A DNA stretch of 64,000 bases from Streptomyces sp. MspMP-M5 (GCF_000373585.1 NZ_KB891918.1:30124-94123), one strand, 5' to 3'. Shown: positions 24,231 to 33,316, counted from the first letter of the stretch. A program made the numbers and translations. The notes: a model not told the origin generated them from the sequence alone.

Positions 24231-26965
24231 CCGGCGGAAACGGAGCGTCGGGGCCGGTGTTGCTGGGGGTGCGGCACCACGGTCCGGGCTCGGCACGGGC
24301 GGTGCGGGCCGCGCTGGAGGAGTGCGCACCCCGCGCGGTGCTGATCGAGGGGCCACCGGAGGCGGACGCCCTGGTGCCGCTGGCCGCCCGCCCGGAGATG
24401 CGGCCGCCGGTCGCCCTGCTGGCGCACGCCGTGGACGACCCGGGCCGCGCGGCGTTCTGGCCCCTGGCCGCCTTCTCCCCGGAGTGGGTGGCCCTGCGCT
24501 GGGCACTGGAGCACGACGTTCCGGTGCGCTTCATCGACCTTCCGGCGGCGCACACGCTGGCGATGCCGGCGGGGGAGGCGATGCCGGACGGTGGGGCGAT
24601 GCCGGACGGTGAGGCGGTACCGGACGGTAAGGCGATGCCGGACCGGGTGGCGGTACCGAATGGGGAGACGGTGCCCGGTGCGGAGGCGGGTCCCGGCGAG
24701 CAGGCCGAGGACGCGAAAGGTGGAGAGCCGCGGGCCGCGCGGCTGGACCCGCTGCGGGTGCTCGCCGAAGCCGCCGGGCACGACGATCCCGAGCGCTGGT
24801 GGGAGGACGCGGTCGAGCACCGCGCCGAGCCCGGGTCTGGCGCGGATGCGCTGGCTCCGTTCGCCGCGCTCGCCGAGGCCATGGGGGAGTTGCGTGCGGC
24901 GTACGGCGAAGGCGGAGACCACCGCGACGCGCTCCGGGAGGCCCATATGCGGCTCCGACTCCGGGCCGCGCGGCGTGAGTTCGGCGATCGGGTCGCGGTC
25001 GTCTGCGGGGCCTGGCACGTCCCCGCACTGGCCCTCCCGGACGGGCGGCGGCAGCGCACCGGCCCTCACACCACGGCGGCCGCCGACCGGCAGCTCCTCA
25101 AGGGCCTGCCGAAGGTCAGGACGGCACTGACCTGGGTGCCGTGGACCCACCGGCGGCTCGCCCGACGCAGCGGTTACGGCGCCGGCATCGCCTCACCCGG
25201 CTGGTACGGCCACCTCTTCGAAGCCGCCGACCGTCCCGTAGAACGTTGGCTGACCAAGGCCGCCCGACTGCTCCGCGAAGAGGATTACCCCGTCTCGTCC
25301 GCGCATGTCATCGAGGCGGTGCGGCTCGCCGAGGGGCTCGCCGCGGTCCGCGGCCGCCCGCTGCCCGGCCTTTCCGAACTCGACGACGCCGTCCGCGCCG
25401 TGATGGGCGACGGCTCCGACGTGCCCGCCGCACTGATCCGCGACCGCCTGGTGGTCGGCGACGTCCTGGGCCGGGTCCCCGAAGACGCCCCGGCAGTCCC
25501 TCTCCAACGGAATCTCGACCGCTGCCGGCGGTCCCTGCGGCTTAAGGCCGAAGCGGCCGAGCGGGAGCTGGAGTTGGACCTCCGCAAGGAGACCGACGCC
25601 GGTCGCAGCAGGCTGCTGCACCGCTTGCGGCTGCTCGGCATCCCCTGGGGCGAGCCGGTCCGTTCCCGGGGCAGTACCGGTACCTTCCGGGAGACCTGGC
25701 GGTTGCGCTGGGAGCCGGAGCTGTCGGTGCGGGTCGCGGAGGCCGGCATCTGGGGCACGACCGTGCTCGCGGCAGCCACCGCCAAGGCTGCCGCCGACGC
25801 CGCGGAGGCCGGCACGCTCGCCGAGGTGACCGCGCTCGCCGAGCGCTGTCTGCTCGCCGGGCTGCCCGACGCCCTGCCCGTGGTCATGCGGGCACTGGCG
25901 GACCGTGCGGCCCTCGACGCCGATGTCGGCCACCTCGCCCAGGCCCTGCCCGCCCTGGTCCGCTCGGTGCGCTACGGGGATGTCCGCGGCACCGACGCCG
26001 CCGGGCTCCGCGAGGTGGCGCTGGGCCTGGCCGGCCGGATCTTCGTCGGCCTGCCCCCGGCCTGTGCGGGCCTCGACGCCGACGGAGCGGCCGAGATGCG
26101 CGGCCACCTCGACACCACCCACCAGGCCGTCGGCCTCCTCGGACAGGTCGCGGAGCAGAACGACGAGAACGATGAAAGCGACGAGAACGATGAATGCGAC
26201 GGCAGCGACGACAGCGACGACAACGACGAGAACGGCGGGGCACCGGACCGGACGACGACCGGCGAGGCCCCGCCCGCGCCCCTACGGGAGCGCTGGGCGG
26301 CGGTGCTCCGGGCGCTCGCCGAACGGGAGGCCGTCCCCGGGCTGCTCCGCGGACAAGCCACCCGATTGCTGCTGGACGACGGACGACTGTCCGGCGAGGG
26401 CGCGGAGCGGCTGATGGCACTCGCCCTCTCGCCCGGCACCCCGCCCGCCGACGCCGCAGGCTGGATCGAGGGATTCGTGGGCGGCCCGGACGGCGGTTTG
26501 CTGCTGGTCCACGACGAGCGGCTGCTGGCACTGGTGGACGCCTGGCTGACGCGGGTACCGGACGCCGCGTTCACCGACGTCCTGCCGCTGCTGCGGCGCA
26601 CGTTCGCCGCGTACGACACCGGAGTCCGGCGCACCCTCGGCGAGCTGGTCCGCCGCGGCCCGGCCGACGCCTCCCGCCACCCCGGCGGCGCCCCCCCGGA
26701 GCCGGCGGCGCCCGGCTTCGGCCCCGGCCTGGACCGCGACCGCGCCGCCGCCGTCCTCCCCACCCTCCGCCTCCTGCTGGGAATACCCGAGCACGGCTAC
26801 GAAGACGTGGAGGAAGAGGCCGGAGAAGAGGCCGGCGCAGAAGCAGGCGAAGGAGTCGGCGCGCACAGCAGGCGCGGCGGCGCCATCGGGGAGGGCACGG
26901 CCGCCACGGGCAAGGCGACCGACCCGCGACACAGGACCAACGAGCTGACGGGGGCGAGGAGATGA
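24227..26965 (+). CDS. DUF5682 family protein of the MoxR/VWA cluster
   Basis: This large protein of 912 residues begins LLGVRHHGPGSARAVRAAL, the signature of the DUF5682 family, with a later VVCGAWHVPAL motif. That pairing of a His-His-Gly-Pro near the start and a Gly-x-x-His inside is reminiscent of ChaN/TraB-like (erythromycin esterase-type) folds, which suggests a hydrolase, though this is a guess. Two unusual inserts stand out: a repeated M-P-D-G-x-A segment near residues 108-145 and an Asp/Asn/Glu-only stretch near residue 645-670. Its ATGA overlaps with both neighbours argue for a stoichiometric complex with MoxR and the VWA protein. Confidence 0.85.
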   Translation: MTGGNGASGPVLLGVRHHGPGSARAVRAALEECAPRAVLIEGPPEADALVPLAARPEMRPPVALLAHAVDDPGRAAFWPLAAFSPEWVALRWALEHDVPVRFIDLPAAHTLAMPAGEAMPDGGAMPDGEAVPDGKAMPDRVAVPNGETVPGAEAGPGEQAEDAKGGEPRAARLDPLRVLAEAAGHDDPERWWEDAVEHRAEPGSGADALAPFAALAEAMGELRAAYGEGGDHRDALREAHMRLRLRAARREFGDRVAVVCGAWHVPALALPDGRRQRTGPHTTAAADRQLLKGLPKVRTALTWVPWTHRRLARRSGYGAGIASPGWYGHLFEAADRPVERWLTKAARLLREEDYPVSSAHVIEAVRLAEGLAAVRGRPLPGLSELDDAVRAVMGDGSDVPAALIRDRLVVGDVLGRVPEDAPAVPLQRNLDRCRRSLRLKAEAAERELELDLRKETDAGRSRLLHRLRLLGIPWGEPVRSRGSTGTFRETWRLRWEPELSVRVAEAGIWGTTVLAAATAKAAADAAEAGTLAEVTALAERCLLAGLPDALPVVMRALADRAALDADVGHLAQALPALVRSVRYGDVRGTDAAGLREVALGLAGRIFVGLPPACAGLDADGAAEMRGHLDTTHQAVGLLGQVAEQNDENDESDENDECDGSDDSDDNDENGGAPDRTTTGEAPPAPLRERWAAVLRALAEREAVPGLLRGQATRLLLDDGRLSGEGAERLMALALSPGTPPADAAGWIEGFVGGPDGGLLLVHDERLLALVDAWLTRVPDAAFTDVLPLLRRTFAAYDTGVRRTLGELVRRGPADASRHPGGAPPEPAAPGFGPGLDRDRAAAVLPTLRLLLGIPEHGYEDVEEEAGEEAGAEAGEGVGAHSRRGGAIGEGTAATGKATDPRHRTNELTGARR

Positions 26966-28158
26966 CGAGCACGACCGAACGGGACCCGGAGCGGCTGCGA
27001 CGGTGGCGGCTGGTGCTGGGCGGGGCGGCCGGAGCGGACGGCACCGGCTGCCAACTGCGCGGCAGGGACGCCGCGATGGACGGGGCGCTGGAGGCCCTCT
27101 ACGGACAGCAGCGGCAGCACCGGCGGCCGGGCCGTGGCGCACGGGACGACGGCGGGACCCGGGCCGCCGGGCTCGGCGCGTCGGCACCCCAGGTCGCCCG
27201 CTGGCTCGGTGACATCCGCACCTACTTCCCGTCGTCCGTGGTGCAGGTGCTGCAGCGGGACGCCATCGACCGCCTGGGACTGTCCGAGCTGCTGCTCGAA
27301 CCGGAGATGCTGGAGGCCGTCGAGGCCGACGTCCACCTCGTGGGCACCCTGCTCTCACTGAACAAGGTGATGCCGGAGACCACCAGGGAGACCGCCCGGG
27401 CCGTCGTCCGCAAGGTCGTCGCGGAGCTGGAGCAGCGGTTGGCCACCCGCACCCGGGCCACGCTCACCGGGGCGCTGGACCGCACCGCCCGGACCAGCCG
27501 CCCGCGGCACCGCGCCATCGACTGGGACCGCACCATCCGCGCCAACCTCCGGCACTACCTCCCGGAACACCGCACCGTCGTCCCCGAGCGGCTCATCGGA
27601 TACGGCCGCGCCGCACGGTCGGCGACGAAGGACGTGGTGCTCTGCATCGACCAGTCCGGGTCGATGGCCGCCTCCGTGGTGTACGCCTCGGTGTTCGGGG
27701 CGGTCCTGGCCTCGATGCGGGCCCTCGACACCCGGCTGGTCGTCTTCGACACCGCCGTCACCGACCTGACGGACCACCTGGACGACCCGGTGGAGCTGCT
27801 GTTCGGCACCCAGCTCGGCGGCGGTACGGACATCAACCGGGCGCTGGCGTACTGCCAGTCGCGGATCCACCGCCCCGCCGACACCGTCGTCGTCCTCATC
27901 AGCGACCTCTACGAGGGCGGGATACGCGGCGAGATGCTCAAGCGGGTCGCCGCGATGAAGGCGTCCGGCGTGCAGTTCGTGACCCTGCTCGCGCTGTCCG
28001 ACGAAGGAGCGCCCGTCTATGACCGGGAGCACGCCGCGGCCCTCGCGGCCCTGGGGGCACCGGCGTTCGCCTGTACACCCGACCGGTTCCCGGAGGTGAT
28101 GGCGGCCGCACTGGAAAAGAGGCCGCTGCCCATACCGGACATGGCGGAGCAACGGTGA
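26962..28158 (+). CDS. VWA domain protein (CoxE-like), partner of MoxR
   Basis: This 398-residue protein has a helical N-terminal half (SAPQVARWLGDIRTYFPSSVVQVLQRDAI) and a C-terminal von Willebrand A domain with an intact metal-ion adhesion site: Asp230-x-Ser232-x-Ser234 in DQSGSM, Thr289 in GGGTDINRAL and Asp315 in LISDLYEGG. Such proteins bind MoxR ATPases and the target. It overlaps the DUF5682 stop by four bases. The plus-strand arm appears to end here; the next gene is a secreted protein 134 bases away. Confidence 0.93.
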   Translation: MTSTTERDPERLRRWRLVLGGAAGADGTGCQLRGRDAAMDGALEALYGQQRQHRRPGRGARDDGGTRAAGLGASAPQVARWLGDIRTYFPSSVVQVLQRDAIDRLGLSELLLEPEMLEAVEADVHLVGTLLSLNKVMPETTRETARAVVRKVVAELEQRLATRTRATLTGALDRTARTSRPRHRAIDWDRTIRANLRHYLPEHRTVVPERLIGYGRAARSATKDVVLCIDQSGSMAASVVYASVFGAVLASMRALDTRLVVFDTAVTDLTDHLDDPVELLFGTQLGGGTDINRALAYCQSRIHRPADTVVVLISDLYEGGIRGEMLKRVAAMKASGVQFVTLLALSDEGAPVYDREHAAALAALGAPAFACTPDRFPEVMAAALEKRPLPIPDMAEQR

Positions 28159-28292
28159 CAGGAAACCCGGGGGGACTTGCGTGGCACCTGGCGTGTCGTG
28201 CAAGGATCAGGGCATCGCTCGATCACCCGTGACGGGTGCGACACCGAGGCATTGCGCCCGGCTGTCCCCGTCCGTATGGGAAGGTCCCCTCC

Positions 28293-29183
28293 TTGTCCGC
28301 TGTGTTCGCCCTGCCTGCCGCCGTGCGCCTGCCGCGCACCGTGGCCGTACGGCGCGCACTGCTGGCGGGGCTCTTCCTGATCGGCTTCGTCCTCCTCGGC
28401 ATCGCCTTCGGCACCGGCGCACACGCCGCCGACCGCACGCCCGCCGACGGCCACCCGGCCGCACCCGCGCTGACCGGGGCCCAGGCCCCGGAGGGCGCCA
28501 CCGCCACCCGTCACACCGGCCGACTGCCGGAGTCCGGGGCCGCGTTGGCGCACCAGGGCCGGGCGGCAGACGCCGGAATCGCCCGTGGGACCGACACCGC
28601 GGCGGCCACCGTCGAGGGCGCGGTGCGCCCCGTCGAGCGGGCCGCCGCACCGGTCACCGGACGGCTCACCGGCCCGGTGGGCGAGGTGACCGGCGTGGTC
28701 AAGGAGATCGGCGGGATCGGGGAGACGGTCGGCGGTGCGCTGCCCGTCCACCTCCCCGTCGGCACCCACCCGGGGCGGCCCGGCGACGGTGGCACGCCCG
28801 CGCACGGCGGGACGCTCGGCGGCGCCCCGGCGGGTCCGGGTGCCGCGCCGACCGGCGACGGTCCGGCCGCTTCGCACCTGTTCCGCCCGGCGCACTGCAC
28901 TGACGCGCCGCAGCACCTGGCCGTCGCACGGCACCAGCACCGTCCCGGCGCGCTTTCGCAGCGCGACGCCGGTCGCCACGGCCTGCCGGGCCAGGGCCCG
29001 CAGGGTCCGGCCGCGCCGCCCGCGCACACCGCGGGCGACGGCCACGGTCCCCGCGGTGGGGACCAGCACGCCGCCGTTCCGGCGGACTCCCCGCGCTTCC
29101 GGCTGCTGCCGGGTGGCGTCCGTACGGCCGATGGCGCCCCGACGCGCCGACGGGCCGAAGAAATCCTCGAATTCCCCGGCTAG
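28293..29183 (+). CDS. Secreted repetitive Gly/Ala/Pro-rich protein
   Basis: The start TTG 28293 is placed because GGGAAGG lies eight bases upstream; it yields 296 residues. A long signal peptide (VRLPRTVAVRRALLAGLFLIGFVLLGIAFGTGAHA) ends around residue 45. The remainder is low-complexity Ala/Gly/Pro/Thr with a short hydrophobic region GPVGEVTGVVKEIGGIGETVGGAL in the middle, and it is rich in histidine near the end. No domain is recognised. It shares the V-T-G-rich composition with the next gene and the same strand. A GTG at 28302 is an alternative start. Confidence 0.7.
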   Translation: MSAVFALPAAVRLPRTVAVRRALLAGLFLIGFVLLGIAFGTGAHAADRTPADGHPAAPALTGAQAPEGATATRHTGRLPESGAALAHQGRAADAGIARGTDTAAATVEGAVRPVERAAAPVTGRLTGPVGEVTGVVKEIGGIGETVGGALPVHLPVGTHPGRPGDGGTPAHGGTLGGAPAGPGAAPTGDGPAASHLFRPAHCTDAPQHLAVARHQHRPGALSQRDAGRHGLPGQGPQGPAAPPAHTAGDGHGPRGGDQHAAVPADSPRFRLLPGGVRTADGAPTRRRAEEILEFPG

Positions 29184-29273
29184 GGCAGACCGCTCCGCGT
29201 CCGAAGGACCTGCCGCGCGGGGGCGGCACAGGTCTGCCCGTTGAACCTCCCGAATTCGAAGGACACCACCACC

Positions 29274-30389
29274 ATGCGCACCAACATCCGCCGTTCCATC
29301 GCCGTCGCCGCCACCGCCACCGGCCTGTGGGCCCTGGGTTCGGTCGCCGCCAATGCCGCGGAGCTGCCGGCCACGCCGGACCTGCCGGCCGTCGGCACCG
29401 TCACCGGTGCGGCCGGGCACCTGCCCACCGGCGCGGTCACCGGCACCGTCCAGAAGGCCGCCGGCACCGCCACCGCCACCGTGAACGGCCTGGCCGGCAA
29501 GGCGACCGGGGCCCTCGGCGGCGGTGGCGTGTCGGCCGACAAGCTGCCCACCGGTCGGCTTCCGCAGGTCGGCGGCGTCGTGGACGGCGTGCGCAAGCTC
29601 GTCGGCGGTGCCGGCCTGTCCGGCCTGAACACCGGTGACGTCCAGAAGGCCGTCGACACCAAGCAGGCCACGAAGGCCGTCAAGCAGGTCACCAAGGCCG
29701 CCGGCCACGCCGAGCTGGGCAAGGCCGGCAAGCTGGTGAACGGCAAGCTGCCGGCGGTCCCCGGCGTTCCCGCCGCCAAGCTGCCCGGCGGCCTGCCCAA
29801 GGGCCTGCCCGGCGTCCCCGCGCTGCCCAAGGTCCCCGGCCTGCCCAAGGCCCCGGGTTCCGCCGACAACCTGCTGGCCGGTCTCGCCGGTGCGGGGCTG
29901 CGCCCCGAGCAGCTGACCAAGCAGGCCCAGGGCGCCCTGGCCACCGCGCGTCCGGTCGTCGACCGCACCGCCGCCGACGTGCTGCCGCCGGTCGCCGGCC
30001 GCACGGTCGCCAAGGTCCTGCCGGTCGCCCAGGGCGCGGTCGGCAACGCGGGCGCGCTCGCCGGTGACGCCGCCGGCCACGCCACCCCGTTCGTGACCGT
30101 CGTCGGCGGCCGCGTCCAGGTCTTCGCGCAGGGTGCCCAGGGCCAGGCGGTGCCGTTCGCGCAGGGCGTCGCCGGTCAGGCCACCCTGCTCGCGCAGGGC
30201 GTGGGCGGCGACGCAGTGCCGTTCGCGCAGGGCCTGACCGGCGTCGTGGTGACGGACGCCAAGGGCACCGCGACCACCACCGTCGCCGGCGCCCAGGGCC
30301 TGGCCCCGGCCGTGCCCGCGCACGTCGCCGACCTGACCCACGTGGCCAACATCCCGGCGGTGCCCGCGCTCCCCGTGCAGGGCCTCTGA
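29274..30389 (+). CDS. Secreted Ala/Gly/Val-rich repeat protein
   Basis: This 371-residue protein has a signal peptide that ends at ANA-AEL (residue about 26). Its mature part is made of degenerate repeats: a K-L-P-x-G-L-P-K-G-L-P-G-V-P region around residues 160-200 and, near residues 285-325, roughly ten-residue units of the type A-x-P-F-A-Q-G-V. There are no cysteines or enzyme motifs, so a structural or surface-associated role is likely. The GAAGGA site is about ten bases before ATG 29274. A strong terminator lies 130 bases downstream. Confidence 0.75.
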   Translation: MRTNIRRSIAVAATATGLWALGSVAANAAELPATPDLPAVGTVTGAAGHLPTGAVTGTVQKAAGTATATVNGLAGKATGALGGGGVSADKLPTGRLPQVGGVVDGVRKLVGGAGLSGLNTGDVQKAVDTKQATKAVKQVTKAAGHAELGKAGKLVNGKLPAVPGVPAAKLPGGLPKGLPGVPALPKVPGLPKAPGSADNLLAGLAGAGLRPEQLTKQAQGALATARPVVDRTAADVLPPVAGRTVAKVLPVAQGAVGNAGALAGDAAGHATPFVTVVGGRVQVFAQGAQGQAVPFAQGVAGQATLLAQGVGGDAVPFAQGLTGVVVTDAKGTATTTVAGAQGLAPAVPAHVADLTHVANIPAVPALPVQGL

Positions 30390-30521
30390 TCCGTCCGGCG
30401 GACCGTACGGAGTGCACCGGCGGAACGGCCGCGGCGGCGGCCGGGAAACCGGGGCACGCGGGACGCCGGATGAGGCGGCCGGAGTGATGTGGGGATCGCT
30501 GCGCACCGCCCAGTGAAAGAC

Positions 30522-30561
30522 GCCGGGTGGCCCTCTGTGGGGGAGGGCCACCCGGCTTTTT
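30522..30561 (+). terminator. Rho-independent terminator after the secreted protein gene
   Basis: Arms of 14 bases (30522-30535 and 30543-30556) pair perfectly around a 7-base loop and are followed by TTTTT. A matching AAAGA lies on the left, so it may work in both directions. Confidence 0.88.
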
Positions 30562-30790
30562 CGTGGGCGGGGGGCGGGGTTTCCCGTAGGGGGGAGGGGA
30601 ACGGATTCCCTAGGGGGTGCGCGGCCCCCCTTCGGGGCCACAACGTGCTGGGGCAGGGGGCGTATTCCCAAGCCGGGAACGGGAGTTGCCGCCTGTCCAA
30701 CGGGACTTACCACCGAACTGACGAACGCGGCGACGCTCACCAGGGATCAACGGCGCCCGCCGTCACAGCGCGCAGCGGACGGCAGACGGC

Positions 30791-30811
30791 GGACGACGGA
30801 CGACGGACGAC
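30791..30811. repeat. 7-bp tandem repeat upstream of sucC
   Basis: GGACGAC is repeated three times without interruption at 30791-30811 in noncoding DNA. Confidence 0.75.
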
Positions 30812-30932
30812 GGCGGAGCCTCACCCGGAGCAGGAATGCCTCACCCCGAGCCGCTCGCCCCTGTGAAATCCCCCCGACGCGCCGTGGCATCCCTGCGGAA
30901 AAGGGGCGGCATCGTACGTTGGCCAAAAGATC

Positions 30933-30948
30933 TGTGACCGTAATCACC
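30933..30948. promoter_or_regulatory. CRP-like site upstream of sucC
   Basis: TGTGACCGTAATCACC fits the TGTGA-N6-TCACA consensus with a single mismatch. Streptomyces has a Crp regulator that binds such sites, so cAMP-linked control of succinyl-CoA synthetase is possible. Confidence 0.45.
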
Positions 30949-30975
30949 GCCGGAGTGTGATCTGTGATTTAGGGA

Positions 30976-31014
30976 GGCATGTCCAGCGGCGATACCCTGC
31001 GAGACGGACATGCC
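30976..31014. promoter_or_regulatory. Inverted repeat in the sucC promoter region
   Basis: GGCATGTCC (30976-30984) and GGACATGCC (31006-31014) are perfect inverted copies whose centres are three helical turns apart; GATACC between them could be a -10 box. This layout suits a dimeric repressor over a promoter. Confidence 0.5.
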
Positions 31015-31144
31015 GCGTATCCGGACACCGTGTATACGCCTCCCCTGTGACAGCGCCGTCACGTTGCCCTTCGCGGCACGCCCATCGCAGACGAACGAAC
31101 CGCGATCACTACGGCGATTCTGAGAAGACAAGGGACGGACGCGC

Positions 31145-32323
31145 GTGGACCTGTTCGAGTACCAGGCGAGGGACCTCTTCGCCAAGCACGGTGTACCGGT
31201 GCTGGCCGGTGAAGTCATCGACACGCCTGAGGCGGCGCGCGAGGTGACCGAGCGGCTGGGCGGCAAGTCTGTCGTCAAGGCGCAGGTCAAGGTCGGCGGC
31301 CGCGGCAAGGCCGGCGGCGTCAAGCTGGCCGCCACCCCGGACGAGGCCGTCGCGCGTGCGACGGACATCCTGGGCATGGACATCAAGGGCCACACGGTCC
31401 ACAAGGTGATGATCGCCGAGACGGCGCCCGAGATCGCCGAGGAGTACTACGTCTCGTACCTCCTCGACCGCACCAACCGCACCTTCCTGGCCATGGCCTC
31501 GGTCGCGGGCGGCATGGACATCGAGGAGGTCGCCGCGACGACCCCCGAGAAGCTCGCCAAGGTCCCGGTCGACGCCAACGAGGGCGTCTCCATCGAGAAG
31601 GCCCGCGAGATCGTCGCCCAGGCGCAGTTCCCGGCCGACGTCGCCGAGAAGGTCGCCGAGGTGATGGTCACCCTGTGGCAGACCTTCGTGAAGGAGGACG
31701 CCCTCCTCGTCGAGGTCAACCCGCTGGCCAAGGTCGCCTCCGGTGACGTCCTCGCCCTCGACGGCAAGGTCTCCCTGGACGCCAACGCCGAGTTCCGCCA
31801 GCCGGAGCACGAGGCCCTGGAGGACAAGGCCGCGGCCAACCCGCTCGAGGCCGCCGCCAAGGCCAAGGGCCTGAACTACGTCAAGCTCGACGGCCAGGTC
31901 GGCATCATCGGCAATGGCGCGGGTCTCGTCATGAGCACCCTGGACGTCGTCGCCTACGCCGGTGAGAACCACGGCGGCGTCAAGCCCGCCAACTTCCTCG
32001 ACATCGGCGGCGGCGCCTCCGCCGAGGTCATGGCCAACGGCCTGGAGATCATCCTCGGCGACCCGGACGTCAAGTCGGTGTTCGTCAACGTCTTCGGTGG
32101 CATCACCGCCTGCGACGAGGTCGCCAACGGCATCGTGCAGGCCCTGGAGCTGCTGAAGTCCAAGGGCGAGAACGTCACCAAGCCGCTGGTCGTCCGCCTC
32201 GACGGCAACAACGCCGAGCTGGGTCGCAAGATCCTCTCGGACGCCAACCACCCGCTGGTGCAGCGTGTGGACACGATGGATGGCGCGGCCGACAAGGCCG
32301 CCGAGCTGGCCGCGGCCAAGTAA
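31145..32323 (+). CDS. sucC: Succinyl-CoA synthetase beta subunit (ADP-forming)
   Basis: This 392-residue protein starts with the ATP-grasp sequence MDLFEYQARDLFAKHGVPV, where the family's Gln-Ala-Lys region is conserved, and continues with the nucleotide-binding VVKAQVKVGGRGKAGGVK. The C-terminal ligase domain contains LVMSTLDVVAYAGENHGGVKPANFLDIGGGA. Together with SucD it makes succinate plus ATP from succinyl-CoA in the TCA cycle. GTG 31145 follows a GGGACGG site. The long control region upstream and the tight link to sucD indicate a two-gene operon. Confidence 0.97.
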   Translation: MDLFEYQARDLFAKHGVPVLAGEVIDTPEAAREVTERLGGKSVVKAQVKVGGRGKAGGVKLAATPDEAVARATDILGMDIKGHTVHKVMIAETAPEIAEEYYVSYLLDRTNRTFLAMASVAGGMDIEEVAATTPEKLAKVPVDANEGVSIEKAREIVAQAQFPADVAEKVAEVMVTLWQTFVKEDALLVEVNPLAKVASGDVLALDGKVSLDANAEFRQPEHEALEDKAAANPLEAAAKAKGLNYVKLDGQVGIIGNGAGLVMSTLDVVAYAGENHGGVKPANFLDIGGGASAEVMANGLEIILGDPDVKSVFVNVFGGITACDEVANGIVQALELLKSKGENVTKPLVVRLDGNNAELGRKILSDANHPLVQRVDTMDGAADKAAELAAAK

Positions 32324-32344
32324 GGGACGAGGACTCCAACAACC

Positions 32345-33229
32345 ATGGCTATCTTCCTCACCAAGGACAGCAAGGTCATCGTCCAGGGGATGACCGGCGC
32401 CACCGGCATGAAGCACACCAAGCTGATGCTCGGTGACGGCACCAACATCGTGGGCGGCGTGAACCCGCGCAAGGCGGGCACCGAGGTCGACTTCGACGGC
32501 ACGTCCGTCCCGGTCTTCGGCTCCGTCAAGGAGGCGATGGAGAAGACGGGCGCCAACGTCTCCGTCCTCTTCGTCCCGCCAGCCTTCGCCAAGGCCGCCG
32601 TCGTCGAGGCGATCGACGCCGAGATCCCGCTGGCCGTCGTCATCACCGAGGGCATCGCGGTGCACGACTCCGCCGCCTTCTGGGCGTACGCCAAGGCCAA
32701 GGGCAACAAGACCCGGATCATCGGCCCGAACTGCCCCGGCCTGATCACCCCGGGCCAGTCCAACGCCGGCATCATCCCGGGCGACATCACCAAGCCCGGC
32801 CGCATCGGCCTGGTGTCGAAGTCCGGCACGCTGACCTACCAGATGATGTACGAGCTGCGGGACATCGGCTTCTCGTCGGCCGTCGGCATCGGTGGCGACC
32901 CGGTCATCGGCACCACCCACATCGACGCCCTCAAGGCGTTCCAGGACGACCCCGACACCGACCTGATCGTGATGATCGGTGAGATCGGCGGCGACGCCGA
33001 GGAGCGGGCCGCCGACTTCATCAAGGCGAACGTCACCAAGCCGGTCGTCGGCTACGTGGCGGGCTTCACCGCGCCCGAGGGCAAGACGATGGGCCACGCC
33101 GGCGCCATCGTGTCCGGCTCGTCCGGCACCGCCCAGGCGAAGAAGGAGGCCCTGGAGGCCGCGGGCGTGAAGGTCGGCAAGACCCCGTCCGAGACCGCGC
33201 TGCTGGCCCGCGAGATCCTGGGCGGCTGA
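32345..33229 (+). CDS. sucD: Succinyl-CoA synthetase alpha subunit
   Basis: This 294-residue protein has the CoA-binding Rossmann domain near the N-terminus (VIVQGMTGATGMKHTKLML) and the phospho-histidine His251 in KTMGHAGAIVSG. The NCPGLITPGQ and SRSGTLTYQ-like (here SKSGTLTYQMMYEL) motifs are as expected. It forms the heterotetramer with SucC. It starts 21 bases after sucC and ends just before a strong hairpin. Confidence 0.97.
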   Translation: MAIFLTKDSKVIVQGMTGATGMKHTKLMLGDGTNIVGGVNPRKAGTEVDFDGTSVPVFGSVKEAMEKTGANVSVLFVPPAFAKAAVVEAIDAEIPLAVVITEGIAVHDSAAFWAYAKAKGNKTRIIGPNCPGLITPGQSNAGIIPGDITKPGRIGLVSKSGTLTYQMMYELRDIGFSSAVGIGGDPVIGTTHIDALKAFQDDPDTDLIVMIGEIGGDAEERAADFIKANVTKPVVGYVAGFTAPEGKTMGHAGAIVSGSSGTAQAKKEALEAAGVKVGKTPSETALLAREILGG

Positions 33230-33270
33230 ACCGCGTTCCCGTCCGCGTACCGCCGCGGCGGCACCGTATG

Positions 33271-33316
33271 ACGGCCGTGGGCCCGCACCCCTTTCCGGGT
33301 GCGGGCCCACGGCCGT
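33271..33316. terminator. Bidirectional hairpin between sucD and the convergent sigma-like gene
   Basis: Two 20-base arms (33271-33290 and 33297-33316) pair perfectly around the loop CTTTCC. Confidence 0.85.

Larger units (their letters stand above)
30390..31144. other. 755-bp intergenic region upstream of sucC
   Basis: The left part contains the terminator at 30522-30561. The right part holds a 7-bp triplet repeat (30791-30811), a CRP-like site (30933-30948), a direct repeat GATCTGTGA at 30929 and 30959, and a 9-bp inverted repeat (30976-31014). These suggest an elaborate control region for sucCD. No protein-coding gene with a credible start was found. Confidence 0.55.

Noticed and set aside
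31047..31062. GTGAC-N6-GTCAC as a second CRP site upstream of sucC
   Set aside because: The distance between the GTGA and TCAC halves is eight bases, not six, so it does not fit the CRP consensus that the site at 30933 does.
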